A DNA stretch of 64,000 bases from JAFECT01 sp963838235 (GCA_963838235.1 CAWIQJ010000002.1:1-64000), one strand, 5' to 3'; positions 54,248-63,999 are shown, numbered from the stretch's first letter. Numbers and translations: made by a program. The notes: generated by a model from the letters alone, not told the origin.

Positions 54248-56045
54248 GCGATCTGAAGGGGGCTCTCGGCGAAGCGGCGGCCGCCGCCTTCGCCTCTGCA
54301 GGCTTGGATAAAGCCTTTGGCCGGGTGACCGCGTCCGACCGTCCCGACCTCGCCGACTTCCAGTGCAACGGCGCGCTCGCCGCCGCCAAGGCCGCCGGGC
54401 GCAACCCGCGCGAGATCGCTACGCAAGTGGTCGAGGCGCTGAAGGGCGACGCGCGCGTCGAGAAACTCGACATCGCGGGTCCCGGCTTCATCAACTTCCG
54501 CGTCACCGACACAGCCCTGGCCGAACGCGCCGAGGCGATCGCGCACGACCCCCGTGCCGGCGCAGGCCAGGTTTCGACGCCGCGCCGGGTGGTGATCGAC
54601 TACGCCGGTCCCAACGTCGCCAAGCCGATGCACGTGGGCCACCTGCGCGCCTCGATCATCGGCGAATCCCTGAAGCGCCTGTTCCGCTTCGGCGGCGACG
54701 AAGTGTGGGGCGACGCGCACTTCGGCGACTGGGGCTTCCAGATGGGCCTGCTGATCGTGGCCATCACCGAAGAGGGCAAGGCGAACGCGTTCCTGGCGGA
54801 AGGCGAGGGGCCTTTCCCCGCGCAAAGCCCGGTGAGCATCGAAGACCTGGATCGCCTCTATCCCGTGGCGTCCAGGCGGACGAAGGAGTTCATCGAGGTC
54901 GAGGGCGTGCGCACGCCCAATCCCGACTTCGATGTCGCCTTCCGTGACGCCGCGCGTCGCGCCACCGCCGAACTGCAGGCCGGCCGGCCCGGCTATGTCG
55001 CCCTGTGGCGGCACATGCACGACGTCTCGATGGCCGCGCTCAAGCGCGACTTCGATGCGCTCAACGTGCATTTCGACCTGTGGAAGGGCGAGAGCGACGC
55101 CGACCATCTGATGGAGAGCATGGTCGAGGACCTGAAGGCCAAGCACCTCGCGGTTCCCGACCAGGGCGCGCTCGTGGTGCATGTCGCGCGCGACAGCGAC
55201 AAGGCGAAGGTCAACCCGCTGATCGTGGTCTCGCGCGACGGCTCGGCCATGTACGGCGCCACCGACGTCGCCACCATCTTGGATCGCCGCAAGGAGCAGA
55301 ATCCAGACCTGATCCTCTATGTGGTCGACCAGCGCCAGGCGGATCACTTCGAACAGGTGTTCCGCGTCGCCTATCTCGCAGGTTACGCGAAGGAGGGTTC
55401 GCTCGAGCACCTCGGTTTCGGCACCATGAACGGACCGACGGCAAGCCGTTCAAGACCCGCGCCGGCGGCGTGCTGAAGCTCGGCGACCTGATCGAGATGG
55501 CGACGGAAAAGGCGCGCGCGCGTCTGCACGAAGCCGACCTGGGCTCCGAGCTGCCGCCCGAAGCGTTCGAGGACACCGCGCACAAGGTCGCGGTCGCGGC
55601 GCTGAAGTTCGCCGACCTGTCGAACTACCGCGGCACCAGCTACGTCTTCGACCTCGACCGCTTCACCAGCTTCGAAGGCAGGACCGGCCCGTACCTGCTG
55701 TACCAGGCGGTGCGCATCAAATCCCTGCTGCGCAAAGCCGACGACGAAGGCGCGATTTCCGACGCGATCGTCATCGCCGAACCCGCCGAACGCGACCTCG
55801 CGCTCACCCTCGACGCCTTCGAAACCGCGCTCGAAGAAGCCTACGACAAGCGCGCTCCTAACCATCTGGTGGAACACGCCTACCGCCTCAGCCAGAGCTT
55901 CTCCAGGTTCTACGCGGCGTGCCCGGTGTTGATCGCTCCGACGCCGGAAACCCGCGCCTCGCGCCTGCGCCTCGCCGAAGCGACCCTGAAGCAACTAGAA
56001 CAGACCCTCGAGCTTCTCGGCATCGAGACGCCTGAGCGAATGTAA
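54244..56045 (+). CDS. argS: Arginyl-tRNA synthetase, frameshifted in this sequence
   Basis: 600 residues when rebuilt. The N-terminal tRNA-binding domain ends before VIDYAGPNVAKPMHVGHLRA, in which HVGHLR is the class I HIGH motif. HFGDWGFQMGLL and VVHVARDSDKAKVNPLIVVS follow. At 55437 one G seems lost; after it the reading resumes GKPFKTRAGGVLKLGDLIEM in the place of the KMSKS loop. The C-terminal anticodon-binding domain (EHAYRLSQSFSRFYAACPV) is intact. The gene is essential in bacteria and both halves are perfectly conserved in character, so a sequencing indel is the likely cause. Confidence 0.92.
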
Positions 56046-56114
56046 GCCCTCGGGCGAGTCGAGTTGCATCCAAGGCGACTTTCAGCGAACGTCGTGCAAA
56101 CGCTGGGGGGCAAG

Positions 56115-56756
56115 ATGCGCGCCATCATACTGTCGCTGACGACGGCCCTTGCCGCCCTGGCCTTTGCATCCGCCGCCGAGGCGCGACACATCTGCCGGGG
56201 CAAGGCGCACGCGCATAGCGCGGTCTTTCACGTCGACCTCGAGTACAGCGACGACGGAAGGCCCATCGGGCGTCATGCGTCCTGGACACCGCCGGGCGAG
56301 GGCCTGGGCCCACCGCTGCTGATTATCAACTACGAGCTGCCAGGCGACACGCTCGGGCCGCCGGTGGCGGTGAGCGCGGTGGTCATCGTTCCGGCCGGGC
56401 CGCAGACACGCTCCAATCATGCCAATGTCGTCTTGCAAGCGCCGGACGGCGCTTCGCTGCGTGAGCCCTTCATGCAGTTCGGCCAGCAGATCGCGACGCT
56501 CCGCGGTCGGGGCGTGACGGCGGCGGTCACCGGCCTCGTGACCCTCGCCGATCGCAAGCAAAATGCTGCGTGGCTCGCGAAGTTGGAGCAGGGAAAGTTC
56601 GACCTGTCCGTGGAAGGCGATCGGGACGAACGCTTTCAGTCGCGCACGTTCGACCTGACCGACACGGCGGCCCGGGACGCCCTATTCACGCAGGCCTACT
56701 CGGAAGCTACCCAAGCCGCCAAAACCCCGCTCGCCTGCGAGGCGGTCCCGAACTGA
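56115..56756 (+). CDS. Exported hypothetical protein (213 aa)
   Basis: From ATG 56115, behind CTGGGGGG. A signal peptide (SLTTALAALAFASAAEA) precedes a beta-rich mature part with two cysteines (HICRGKAH and PLACEAVPN) at opposite ends. SVEGDRDERFQSRTFDLTDT suggests a soluble domain. No family is recognised. It follows argS by 69 bases. Confidence 0.55.
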   Translation: MRAIILSLTTALAALAFASAAEARHICRGKAHAHSAVFHVDLEYSDDGRPIGRHASWTPPGEGLGPPLLIINYELPGDTLGPPVAVSAVVIVPAGPQTRSNHANVVLQAPDGASLREPFMQFGQQIATLRGRGVTAAVTGLVTLADRKQNAAWLAKLEQGKFDLSVEGDRDERFQSRTFDLTDTAARDALFTQAYSEATQAAKTPLACEAVPN

Positions 56757-56760
56757 AGCC

Positions 56761-57072
56761 CTACTCGCCGCCGAGCACTGGTCGCATAAAGCTGCGGTCG
56801 TATCTGATCACGCAGCCGCTCTCGTCGCGGAAGCGGTCGATCTCGATGAAGTCAGGATTAGCGCCGAAGTTGCGGCGATAGACCTCATAGTCCGCCAGGC
56901 TCGGAAAGCTGAACAATGCCAGCGCGCGGTCGCTCGCGCCCTCCGACGGCAGGAAGTAGCCGTGATGGCGGCCGCCGTAGCGGTTGACCAGGTCGATCCA
57001 GCGCGCGGCGAATGTCTCGAACGCCTCGATCTTGCTGGGGTCGATAACGTAGTCGACGACGCAGGTGATCAT
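56761..57072 (-). CDS. NIPSNAP-like small protein
   Basis: 103 residues from ATG 57072. MITCVVDYVIDPSKIEAFE starts the alpha-beta barrel of the dimeric NIPSNAP/EthD-like fold; YGGRHHGYFLPSEG and LALFSFPSLADYEVYRRNF are typical of the family. These are small dimers with varied ligands; the role here is not known. It is transcribed away from the gcv operon, with a space that also holds the riboswitch. Confidence 0.75.
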   Translation of the reverse strand: MITCVVDYVIDPSKIEAFETFAARWIDLVNRYGGRHHGYFLPSEGASDRALALFSFPSLADYEVYRRNFGANPDFIEIDRFRDESGCVIRYDRSFMRPVLGGE

Positions 57073-57233
57073 TCGATCGGTCTCCTTGAGGATGGGGGGA
57101 TCCCGACCTGGAATCCCTGCTGGACGGGACGGTTGCAAGCGTCCCTGCGGCGGGCGCCGCGTTCAAGCCCTCGGATGGGGCCTGAGACCCTCCGCCCCGC
57201 TTGACTCCCAACCCCCTCTCCCCCAGGTTCCGC

Positions 57234-57425
57234 GCGCTCTCGCGGGAGAGATCGGGCCGCCGATTCTGGGTCCGACGCCGAAGGCGCAACCGCCCCGGAA
57301 ACGCTCAGGCTCCCAGGACCGCGCAGAGGATCGAAACGCTGGAAAGCAGCCCCTCGGGGCTCGCCGACGGAGCAAGGGACTTGTCGTCCCGGAATCTCTC
57401 AGGCTTCAGGACAGCGGGGGCGTGG
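57234..57425 (+). promoter_or_regulatory. Tandem glycine riboswitch upstream of gcvT
   Basis: Two aptamers lie in series. The first has GCGGGAGAG, GCCGAAGGCGCAA and AACGCTCAGGC (about 57241-57310). The second has GCCGACGGAGCAA and GAATCTCTCAGGC (about 57340-57405). These are the conserved glycine-aptamer core elements. In this place the riboswitch should turn on glycine cleavage when glycine is abundant. The distance to the gcvT ATG is about 45 bases, enough to control translation or a terminator. Confidence 0.9.
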
Positions 57426-57468
57426 TCGGCGGGGTCGCTGATTCACGCGTTCCCACCCTGGAGGCCCG

Positions 57469-58587
57469 ATGAGCCAAGCCGCCCCCGAGACCCTGAAGAC
57501 CACCCCCCTGAACGCGGCGCATCGGGCGCTGGGTGCGCGGATGGTCGGGTTCGCCGGCTACGACATGCCGGTGCAGTATGACGGCGTGCTGGCCGAGCAC
57601 CGCTGGACCCGCGAGCACGCGGGCCTGTTCGACGTGTCGCACATGGGCCAGGCCAAGCTGCGCGGCGCCGATCCGTTCAAGAGCATCGAGAAACTGGTCC
57701 CCAGCGACTACCAGGGCCTGAAGCCCGGGAAGCAGCGTTATTCGCTCTTGCTGAATGCGAGCGGCGGGATGCTCGACGACCTGATGGCCGGCAAGCCCGA
57801 CGACGACGGCCTGTTCATGGTGGTCAACGCCGCCTGCAAGGACGGCGACTTCGCCAAGATCGCGGGCGACCTCGCGGGTGAAGCCGAACTGGAGCGCCTG
57901 AACGACCGCGCGCTGATGGCGATCCAGGGCCCCGAAGCGGCCGCGGCGATGGCGGCGCACGAACCTAAGCTCGCCGAGATGGGATTCTTGGATTCGACGC
58001 GCATGACGCTGTTCGGCGAAGACTGTTTCGTCTCGCGCTCGGGCTACACCGGCGAGGACGGCTACGAGATCTCCGTGCCGGCGTCCGCGGCCGAGCGCAT
58101 CTGGAACACGCTGCTGAAGGACGCACGCGTGCGTCCGATCGGTCTCGGCGCGCGCGACAGCCTGCGCCTGGAGGCCGGCCTGCCGCTCTACGGCCACGAC
58201 GCGGACGAGACCACCAGCCCGGTCGAGGCGTCACTGACCTTCGCCCTGTCCAAGCGGCGCAAGGAAGAGGCGAACTTCCCGGGCGCGAAACGCATTCTCG
58301 CCGAACTGGCGGGCGATCTGAAACGCAAACGCGTCGGCCTGCACGTGAAAGAAGGCGCGCCGGCTCGCGAAGGCGCCGAGATCGCCGACAAGGACGGAAA
58401 CGTCATCGGCCGCGTGACCTCCGGCGGTCCGTCGCCGACGCTCGGCCACAACATCGCCATGGGTTATGTGCCGCCGGCTTTCGCCGAACTTGGAACCGAC
58501 CTCAACGTCGTCGTGCGCGGCAAGTCGCTCGCGGCCGAGGTCGTCGCCATGCCCTTCGTCGCCCAACGCTACTACCGCAAGCCCTGA
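57469..58587 (+). CDS. gcvT: Glycine cleavage system T protein (aminomethyltransferase)
   Basis: 372 residues from ATG 57469. LGARMVGFAGYDMPVQYDGV, HAGLFDVSHMGQ, RSGYTGEDGYEISVP and LGARDSLRLEAGLPLYGHD are conserved GcvT motifs for tetrahydrofolate and aminomethyl-lipoyl binding. It releases ammonia and passes the methylene group to tetrahydrofolate. First gene of the riboswitch-controlled gcvT-gcvH-gcvPA-gcvPB unit. Confidence 0.96.
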   Translation: MSQAAPETLKTTPLNAAHRALGARMVGFAGYDMPVQYDGVLAEHRWTREHAGLFDVSHMGQAKLRGADPFKSIEKLVPSDYQGLKPGKQRYSLLLNASGGMLDDLMAGKPDDDGLFMVVNAACKDGDFAKIAGDLAGEAELERLNDRALMAIQGPEAAAAMAAHEPKLAEMGFLDSTRMTLFGEDCFVSRSGYTGEDGYEISVPASAAERIWNTLLKDARVRPIGLGARDSLRLEAGLPLYGHDADETTSPVEASLTFALSKRRKEEANFPGAKRILAELAGDLKRKRVGLHVKEGAPAREGAEIADKDGNVIGRVTSGGPSPTLGHNIAMGYVPPAFAELGTDLNVVVRGKSLAAEVVAMPFVAQRYYRKP

Positions 58588-58600
58588 GAGGAACCCGAAC

Positions 58601-58966
58601 ATGCGCTTCACCAAGGATCACGAGTGGGTCTCCCTCGACGGCGACGTCGCCACCATCGGTATTACCCGCTACGCGGCCGAGCAGCTCGGCGACGTGGTGT
58701 TCGTCGAAACGCCGGAAGCCGGTAAGCGCGTGAACAAAGGCGACGGCTGCGCCGTGGTCGAAAGCGTCAAGGCCGCCTCGGACGTCTATTCGCCGGTGAG
58801 CGGCGACGTGGTCGAAGGCAATGCCGCCCTGGGCTCAGCGCCCGAAACGGTCAACGCCGATCCGGAAGGCGCCGGGTGGTTCTGCAAGATCAAGGTGGCG
58901 GGCTCGGCCGACGTCGATGCGCTGATGGACCGCGCGGCGTACGACGCGTTTCTCGCAACCCTTTAA
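58601..58966 (+). CDS. gcvH: Glycine cleavage system H protein
   Basis: 121 residues. HEWVSLDGDVATIGITRYA and VVFVETPEAGKRVNKGD lead to VVESVKAASDVYSPVSG, where Lys57 is the site of lipoylation. The swinging lipoyl arm carries the aminomethyl group between P, T and L proteins. It starts 13 bases after gcvT. The L protein (dihydrolipoyl dehydrogenase) is not in the window. Confidence 0.96.
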   Translation: MRFTKDHEWVSLDGDVATIGITRYAAEQLGDVVFVETPEAGKRVNKGDGCAVVESVKAASDVYSPVSGDVVEGNAALGSAPETVNADPEGAGWFCKIKVAGSADVDALMDRAAYDAFLATL

Positions 58967-58974
58967 GACTCCGC

Positions 58975-59087
58975 TCATCCCGGCGAATGCCGGGACCCAG
59001 ATCGTAAGGCGCGCCGCTTGCGATTTGGGCTCCCAGAATGTCTGGCGTTCCGCTTTGTGATCTGGGTCCCGGCCTTCGCCGGGATGA
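58975..59087. repeat. Inverted repeat in the gcvH-gcvPA spacer
   Basis: TCATCCCGGCGAATGCCGGG followed by ACCCAGATC (58975-59003) is mirrored by GATCTGGGTCCCGG and CCTTCGCCGGGATGA (59059-59087). The same kind of element is common between genes in alphaproteobacteria. Inside an operon it could shape relative expression of gcvH and gcvPA by RNA folding. Confidence 0.65.
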
Positions 59088-59107
59088 ACGGATTGAGAGG
59101 TAAGTGA

Positions 59108-60451
59108 ATGCGCTATCTACCGCTGTCCCCCCAGGATCGCACCGAGATGCTGGCCGTCATCGGCGCCAAGTCGATCGATGACCTGTTCGTGGACGTGCCC
59201 GAAAGCGCACGGCGGAAAGGTCTCGTGGACCTGCCGCTGCACATGGGTGAGCTCGAGGTCGAGCGCGCGCTGTCCAAGCTGGCGGCCAAGAACACGCCGG
59301 CCGGGTCGGTTCCGTTCTTCTGCGGCGCGGGCGCCTATAAGCACCACGTGCCGGCGTCGGTGGATCACCTGATCCAGCGGTCGGAGTTCCTGACCAGCTA
59401 CACCCCCTACCAGCCCGAGATCGCCCAGGGCACGCTTCAGGTGTTGTTCGAGTTCCAGACCCAGGTCGCCAACCTGACCGGCATGGAGGTGGCCAACGCC
59501 TCCATGTACGACGGCTCGACCGCGACGGCCGAAGCGGTGCTGATGGCGCAACGCGTCACGCGCCGCAGCAAGGCGGTATTCTCCGGCGGCCTGCACCCGC
59601 ACTATCTGCACGCGGCCGAAACCCTGGCGCACGCGACGGGCATCAAGACCACCGCGCTGGCCCCCGCCATCGACGGCGAGGCCGAGGTGATCGCCGCCAT
59701 CGACGCCGACACCGCCTGCGTGGTGGTGCAGACCCCTAACGTCTTCGGCACGGCCACCGACGTCAGCAAGATCGCCGAAGCCGCGCATGCGGCCGGCACC
59801 CTGATGATCGTGGTGGTGACCGAGGCCATGTCGCTGGGTCTGCTGAAGTCGCCGGGCGCCATGGGCGCCGACATCGTGGCGGCCGAGGGCCAGTCCATCG
59901 GCGTCGGCCTGAACTTCGGCGGTCCGTACGTGGGCCTGTTCGCGGTGCGCGAGAAGCTGACCCGCCAGATGCCGGGCCGCCTGTGCGGCGAGACCGTGGA
60001 TGCGGACGGCCGGCGCGGCTATGTGCTCACCCTGTCGACGCGCGAGCAACACATCCGCCGCGACAAGGCGACCTCGAACATCTGCACCAACTCCGGCCTC
60101 TGTGCATTGGCCTGGACCATCCACATGAGCCTGATGGGCGAGACGGGCCTGCGCCGTCTGGCCGAAATCAACCACGCCCAGGCGCTGAAACTGCGCGACG
60201 CGCTGAAGTCGGTCGCCGGCGTCGAGGTGCTGACGCCGCGGTTCTTTAATGAGTTCGCCATCAAGACGCCTAAGCCCGCGACCGAAGTGGTCGAAGCCCT
60301 GGCGCAACGCGGCGTGCTCGGCGGCGTACCCTACGCGCGGCTGCATCCCGAGGGCGGTTTCGAGGACGTGATCCTGGTCGCTGCGACCGAGACCGTCACC
60401 GACGACGACATCAAAGCCTACCAGTCTACGCTTTCGGAGGTGCTGGCATGA
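59108..60451 (+). CDS. gcvPA: Glycine dehydrogenase (decarboxylating) subunit 1
   Basis: 447 residues. MRYLPLSPQDRTEMLAVIG is the typical start of split P-protein subunit 1. PFFCGAGAYKHHVPASVDHL, TPYQPEIAQGTLQVLFEFQT and NASMYDGSTATAEA follow. It pairs with the subunit encoded next to form the PLP enzyme that decarboxylates glycine. Its TGA overlaps the ATG of gcvPB (ATGA at 60448). Confidence 0.96.
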   Translation: MRYLPLSPQDRTEMLAVIGAKSIDDLFVDVPESARRKGLVDLPLHMGELEVERALSKLAAKNTPAGSVPFFCGAGAYKHHVPASVDHLIQRSEFLTSYTPYQPEIAQGTLQVLFEFQTQVANLTGMEVANASMYDGSTATAEAVLMAQRVTRRSKAVFSGGLHPHYLHAAETLAHATGIKTTALAPAIDGEAEVIAAIDADTACVVVQTPNVFGTATDVSKIAEAAHAAGTLMIVVVTEAMSLGLLKSPGAMGADIVAAEGQSIGVGLNFGGPYVGLFAVREKLTRQMPGRLCGETVDADGRRGYVLTLSTREQHIRRDKATSNICTNSGLCALAWTIHMSLMGETGLRRLAEINHAQALKLRDALKSVAGVEVLTPRFFNEFAIKTPKPATEVVEALAQRGVLGGVPYARLHPEGGFEDVILVAATETVTDDDIKAYQSTLSEVLA

Positions 60452-62019
60452 CCACGACCATGGCCAATGTGGGTCGCCCCACCCGCTCCGAAGCCGCCGC
60501 CGCCGACATCGCAGCGGGCGCGCACCCGACGCTCACCGGTGGGCGGGGGCTCTTGCAGGACGAAGCGCTGATCTTTGAACTGAACGCCTGGGACAAGACC
60601 GGCCTCGACCTGCCGAAGGCCGACCGCGACGCGTCGGATCTCGGCGATCTGGTGCGCACGGCGCCCATTGGCCTGCCGGGGCTCAGCGAACCCGAGGCGC
60701 TGCGTCACTATGTGCGGCTGAGCCAGAAGAACCACGCCATCGATCTCGCGCTCTACCCGCTCGGCTCGTGCACCATGAAGCACAACCCGCGCCTGAACGA
60801 AAAGATGGCGCGCCTGCCGGGTTTCGGCGACGTGCATCCACTGCAGCCGCAGTCGACGGTGCAGGGCGCCATTGAGCTGATGGACCAGCTCGCGCACTGG
60901 CTGAAGACGCTCACCGGCATGCCCGCCGTCGCCCTGTCGCCCAAGGCGGGCGCCCACGGTGAACTGTGCGGCCTGCTGGCCATCCACGCCGCGCACGACG
61001 CCAACGGCGACACGGCTCGCCGCGTGGTGCTGGCGCCCACCTCGGCGCACGGCACCAATCCCGCCACCGCGGCCTTCGTCGGCTATTCGGTGCGCGAGAT
61101 CGCCCAGACGCCCGACGGTCGCGTGGACCTGAAGGATCTGGAAGCGAAGCTCGGGCCGGATGTAGCCGCGATCATGGTGACCAATCCGAACACCTGCGGC
61201 CTGTTCGAGCGCGACATCATCGAAATCGCGCGGCTAACACACGCGGCGGGCGCCTATTTCTACTGCGACGGCGCCAACTTCAACGCCATCGTCGGCCGCG
61301 TGCGTCCGGGCGACCTCGGCGTCGACGCCATGCACATCAACCTGCACAAGACCTTCTCGACGCCCCACGGCGGCGGCGGTCCGGGCGCGGGTCCGGTGGT
61401 GCTGTCGGAAGCCTTGGCGCCCTTCGCGCCCGTTCCCTGGGTGGTGCACGACAAGGACGGCTTCCATCTGGTCGAGGAAGAACGCGACGCGGCGTCCAAG
61501 GCGTTTGGCCGCATGTGCGCCTTCCAGGGCCAGATGGGCATGTATGTGCGCGCGCTCAGCTACATGATGAGCCATGGCTCGGACGGCCTGCGCCAGGTCG
61601 CCGAGGACGCGGTCTTGAACGCGAACTATATCAAGGCGCGGTTGTCGGACCTGATGACGCCGGCTTTCCCGGACGGCCCGTGCATGCACGAAGCTCTGTT
61701 CGACGACCGCTGGCTCGAAGGGACTGAGGTCACCACCCTCGACTTCGCCAAGGCGATGATCGACGAGGGTTTCCACCCCATGACCATGTACTTCCCGCTG
61801 GTCGTGCACGGCGCCATGCTGATCGAACCCACCGAGACCGAGCCCAAGCAGGAACTCGACCGCTTCGTCGAAGCTCTGCGCGCGCTCGCCAAGGCGGCCA
61901 AGGCCGGCGACGTCGAACGCTTCAAAGGCGCGCCGTTCCATGCGCCCCTGCGGCGCTTGGACGAAACGCGAGCGGCGCGTTCGCCGAAGTTGCGCTGGAC
62001 GCCGCCGCTGGCGCCCTGA
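60448..62019 (+). CDS. gcvPB: Glycine dehydrogenase (decarboxylating) subunit 2
   Basis: 523 residues. YPLGSCTMKHNPRLNEKMA, SPKAGAHGELCGLLAIHAAH and NLHKTFSTPHGGGGPGAGP, where the Lys around residue 300 binds PLP, define the subunit 2 of the two-part P protein. It ends with RTPP-like KLRWTPPLAP. Coupled to gcvPA through the ATGA overlap, consistent with equal amounts of both subunits. Confidence 0.96.
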   Translation: MTTTMANVGRPTRSEAAAADIAAGAHPTLTGGRGLLQDEALIFELNAWDKTGLDLPKADRDASDLGDLVRTAPIGLPGLSEPEALRHYVRLSQKNHAIDLALYPLGSCTMKHNPRLNEKMARLPGFGDVHPLQPQSTVQGAIELMDQLAHWLKTLTGMPAVALSPKAGAHGELCGLLAIHAAHDANGDTARRVVLAPTSAHGTNPATAAFVGYSVREIAQTPDGRVDLKDLEAKLGPDVAAIMVTNPNTCGLFERDIIEIARLTHAAGAYFYCDGANFNAIVGRVRPGDLGVDAMHINLHKTFSTPHGGGGPGAGPVVLSEALAPFAPVPWVVHDKDGFHLVEEERDAASKAFGRMCAFQGQMGMYVRALSYMMSHGSDGLRQVAEDAVLNANYIKARLSDLMTPAFPDGPCMHEALFDDRWLEGTEVTTLDFAKAMIDEGFHPMTMYFPLVVHGAMLIEPTETEPKQELDRFVEALRALAKAAKAGDVERFKGAPFHAPLRRLDETRAARSPKLRWTPPLAP

Positions 62020-62115
62020 CCGTCGGCGCCTGAGTTGGTGATCTGCACCTTCGGCGCCACATCGACGCCGCTGGTTTCCAGCGCCTCGGCGAAGCGTTCG
62101 GCGATCTGGCGCAGT

Positions 62116-63999
62116 TCAGCGCGCCGGCTTCCGCGCAAGCCCGCGCGCCCTCACGAACACCTTCTTCTGCTGTGTCTCGATGGCGTCGAGATCGATGGCC
62201 TTGAAGGGGCCGAGCTTCATGGCGCTCAAGCCGGTGGGGAACGACGTCATGTTGTAGGACGACGCGAACAGGTCGCCCGTCGACAAGTTGGCGCCCGTCG
62301 CCAAGACGGCGTTGGTGATGTCGGTGATGTAGCTCGTATTGCTCTTCGCCGGCGCCGGCGGGCTCGGGTGGGTGTTGCCGTTCCACAAGAACACCAGGGT
62401 GAAGCTGCCGGTGGTGAAGTTGACGATGCTCTGGTGGCTCGGCAGCCAGCCGCCCTTCGAGCCCTGGTAGACGTGGTTCGTCGGATCGTTGATGTCCAGC
62501 CAGTCGAGGCCGTAGTAGCCGTGCGCGTCCGGCCCGGAATAGGTGCTCGTGCAGTTGGCGGCGGCCTTCATCCAGGCGTCGATGGTGGCGTTGGTGAAGG
62601 CGGGGTTGTTGGTGCGGCAACTCAGGCAGGCGGCCAGGCGCGCGACGTCCACGGCCGAGGCGGACAGTCCGCCCGCGCTCTCAAACGTTTCGTAGGCCAG
62701 ATCGCCGTACTGGTCGGCGGCGAGTTCACCCGCGCTCGACATGACCGTCGGATCGAGGTGCAACGGATCGAGCTGCCAGTCGCCTGAGTTATGGTCGTAG
62801 GTACGCAGGTGATAGCGCGCTTCGCCGCTCGGCTGGTCGCTCACCTTTGTGCGGGCGCGACGCAGGCTTGCGCCGATGTTGAGATAGCCCAACAAAACCG
62901 AACGGATCGCGTCCTCCGCGGTGCTCTTGCCCAGGTGCGTCATCAGCGCGAGGCCGAGCGTGGTGTAGTCGACGTTACCGTAGACGACGTTGGTCTTGTC
63001 GCCCGGCGTCCCCGTCATCGGCTGGGTTGCGATATAGGATATGAGATCGTGCATCGTCCCGGGCGTCGTGTGCCCGAACGCGGCGGCGGCCTGCGGTCCC
63101 GAGTAGATGAGGTTCTGGTTGAGACCGGAGACGCTCTCCATCAGGTTCTGCAGCGTGATCTTCTTGTAATCCGCCTGGAGCGTAAGCCCGGGCGGCGGCG
63201 TCAGATTCAGGATGTCCTGCACCTTGGTCTGCAGGGTCATCTTCTTATTGGCCGGGATCGAGCTGTCCGCCGCTTCGTTCTGGATTACGCGCTGCCAGGC
63301 GCCGGCGGTGAAGAACTTGGAGATCGACGCCTGCCGGAAGGACGTCGTCGGCGTCACGTCCGGATACCAGGACTCCGCGTTGGTATAGCCGCGCGCATAG
63401 ACCAGCTTGGTTCCGTTACAGACGGCCAGACTCATGCCCTTGAAGTTCATCTCCGTCATGAAGGCGGCGACAGCGTTGTCGATGTTGGCGTCCTTCAGCG
63501 GGCCGTTGGAGCGGACCGGCGTGACGATCGGATCGAACGCCTCGTGCGTGGCGAAAATGGCCGCGAGACGCGCGTTCGACCCCGAGCCGCCGCCGGCGAT
63601 GCGCACCGGCTGACGCCCTGCCGCGGTCTCCGAGTTGTAGATCGACTGGAACGTCGGATTGTCCATGTCGAGGTGGTAGGTGTAGTCGCCGATGCCCGCG
63701 TCGGTGTAGGCGGCGATGCTCTGCTCCGGACCCAGTTGTGCGATCGCCAGCGGCCGGCACCCGGCCGCGGTCTGGGCGGCGAAACGCTGCTTGTCCATGC
63801 CGGTGTTGTCGATGCCGCTGGTGCACGCCCATGAGTAGCGCGACGGGTTCGCGCCCCAAACGGCGCAGTACCGCGGATTGCCGGCGTCGCCGAACACGTC
63901 GAAGGCGATCAGCAGTCGCCCGGCCGCCTGGTGGGTGTTGTTGTGGCTGTCGAACTCGGACGCGGACAGGTCGAGCTGTACATGCGGCAGCGGCGACAT
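62116..63999 (-). CDS. Serine hydrolase of beta-lactamase fold with an N-terminal repeat domain
   Basis: At least 627 residues; the ATG at 63999 may be internal because the window ends there. Two related units, MDKQRFAAQTAAGCRPLAIA and FQSIYNSETAAGRQPVRIAG (residues 68-135), precede the catalytic domain. FRQASISKFF holds the SxxK serine and lysine (225-228), and YGNVDY (340-345) the YxN motif. This order recalls polyglycine hydrolases, known from fungi, which carry such an N-terminal domain. Class C-type serine hydrolases cut peptides or esters; the substrate is unknown. Many aromatic and Asn residues suggest an exported enzyme. Confidence 0.8.
   Translation of the reverse strand: MSPLPHVQLDLSASEFDSHNNTHQAAGRLLIAFDVFGDAGNPRYCAVWGANPSRYSWACTSGIDNTGMDKQRFAAQTAAGCRPLAIAQLGPEQSIAAYTDAGIGDYTYHLDMDNPTFQSIYNSETAAGRQPVRIAGGGSGSNARLAAIFATHEAFDPIVTPVRSNGPLKDANIDNAVAAFMTEMNFKGMSLAVCNGTKLVYARGYTNAESWYPDVTPTTSFRQASISKFFTAGAWQRVIQNEAADSSIPANKKMTLQTKVQDILNLTPPPGLTLQADYKKITLQNLMESVSGLNQNLIYSGPQAAAAFGHTTPGTMHDLISYIATQPMTGTPGDKTNVVYGNVDYTTLGLALMTHLGKSTAEDAIRSVLLGYLNIGASLRRARTKVSDQPSGEARYHLRTYDHNSGDWQLDPLHLDPTVMSSAGELAADQYGDLAYETFESAGGLSASAVDVARLAACLSCRTNNPAFTNATIDAWMKAAANCTSTYSGPDAHGYYGLDWLDINDPTNHVYQGSKGGWLPSHQSIVNFTTGSFTLVFLWNGNTHPSPPAPAKSNTSYITDITNAVLATGANLSTGDLFASSYNMTSFPTGLSAMKLGPFKAIDLDAIETQQKKVFVRARGLARKPAR

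Noticed and set aside
53491..55410. A 639-codon - strand frame
   Set aside because: Antisense of argS and the preceding gene, both of which have clear protein features on the + strand.
61626..62138. A leftward frame whose first residues (ELRQIAERFAEALE) look protein-like
   Set aside because: Only about 30 codons lie outside gcvPB and no stop follows before the frame enters gcvPB antisense. It may be the shifted true C-terminus of the serine hydrolase, but this cannot be decided from the sequence.
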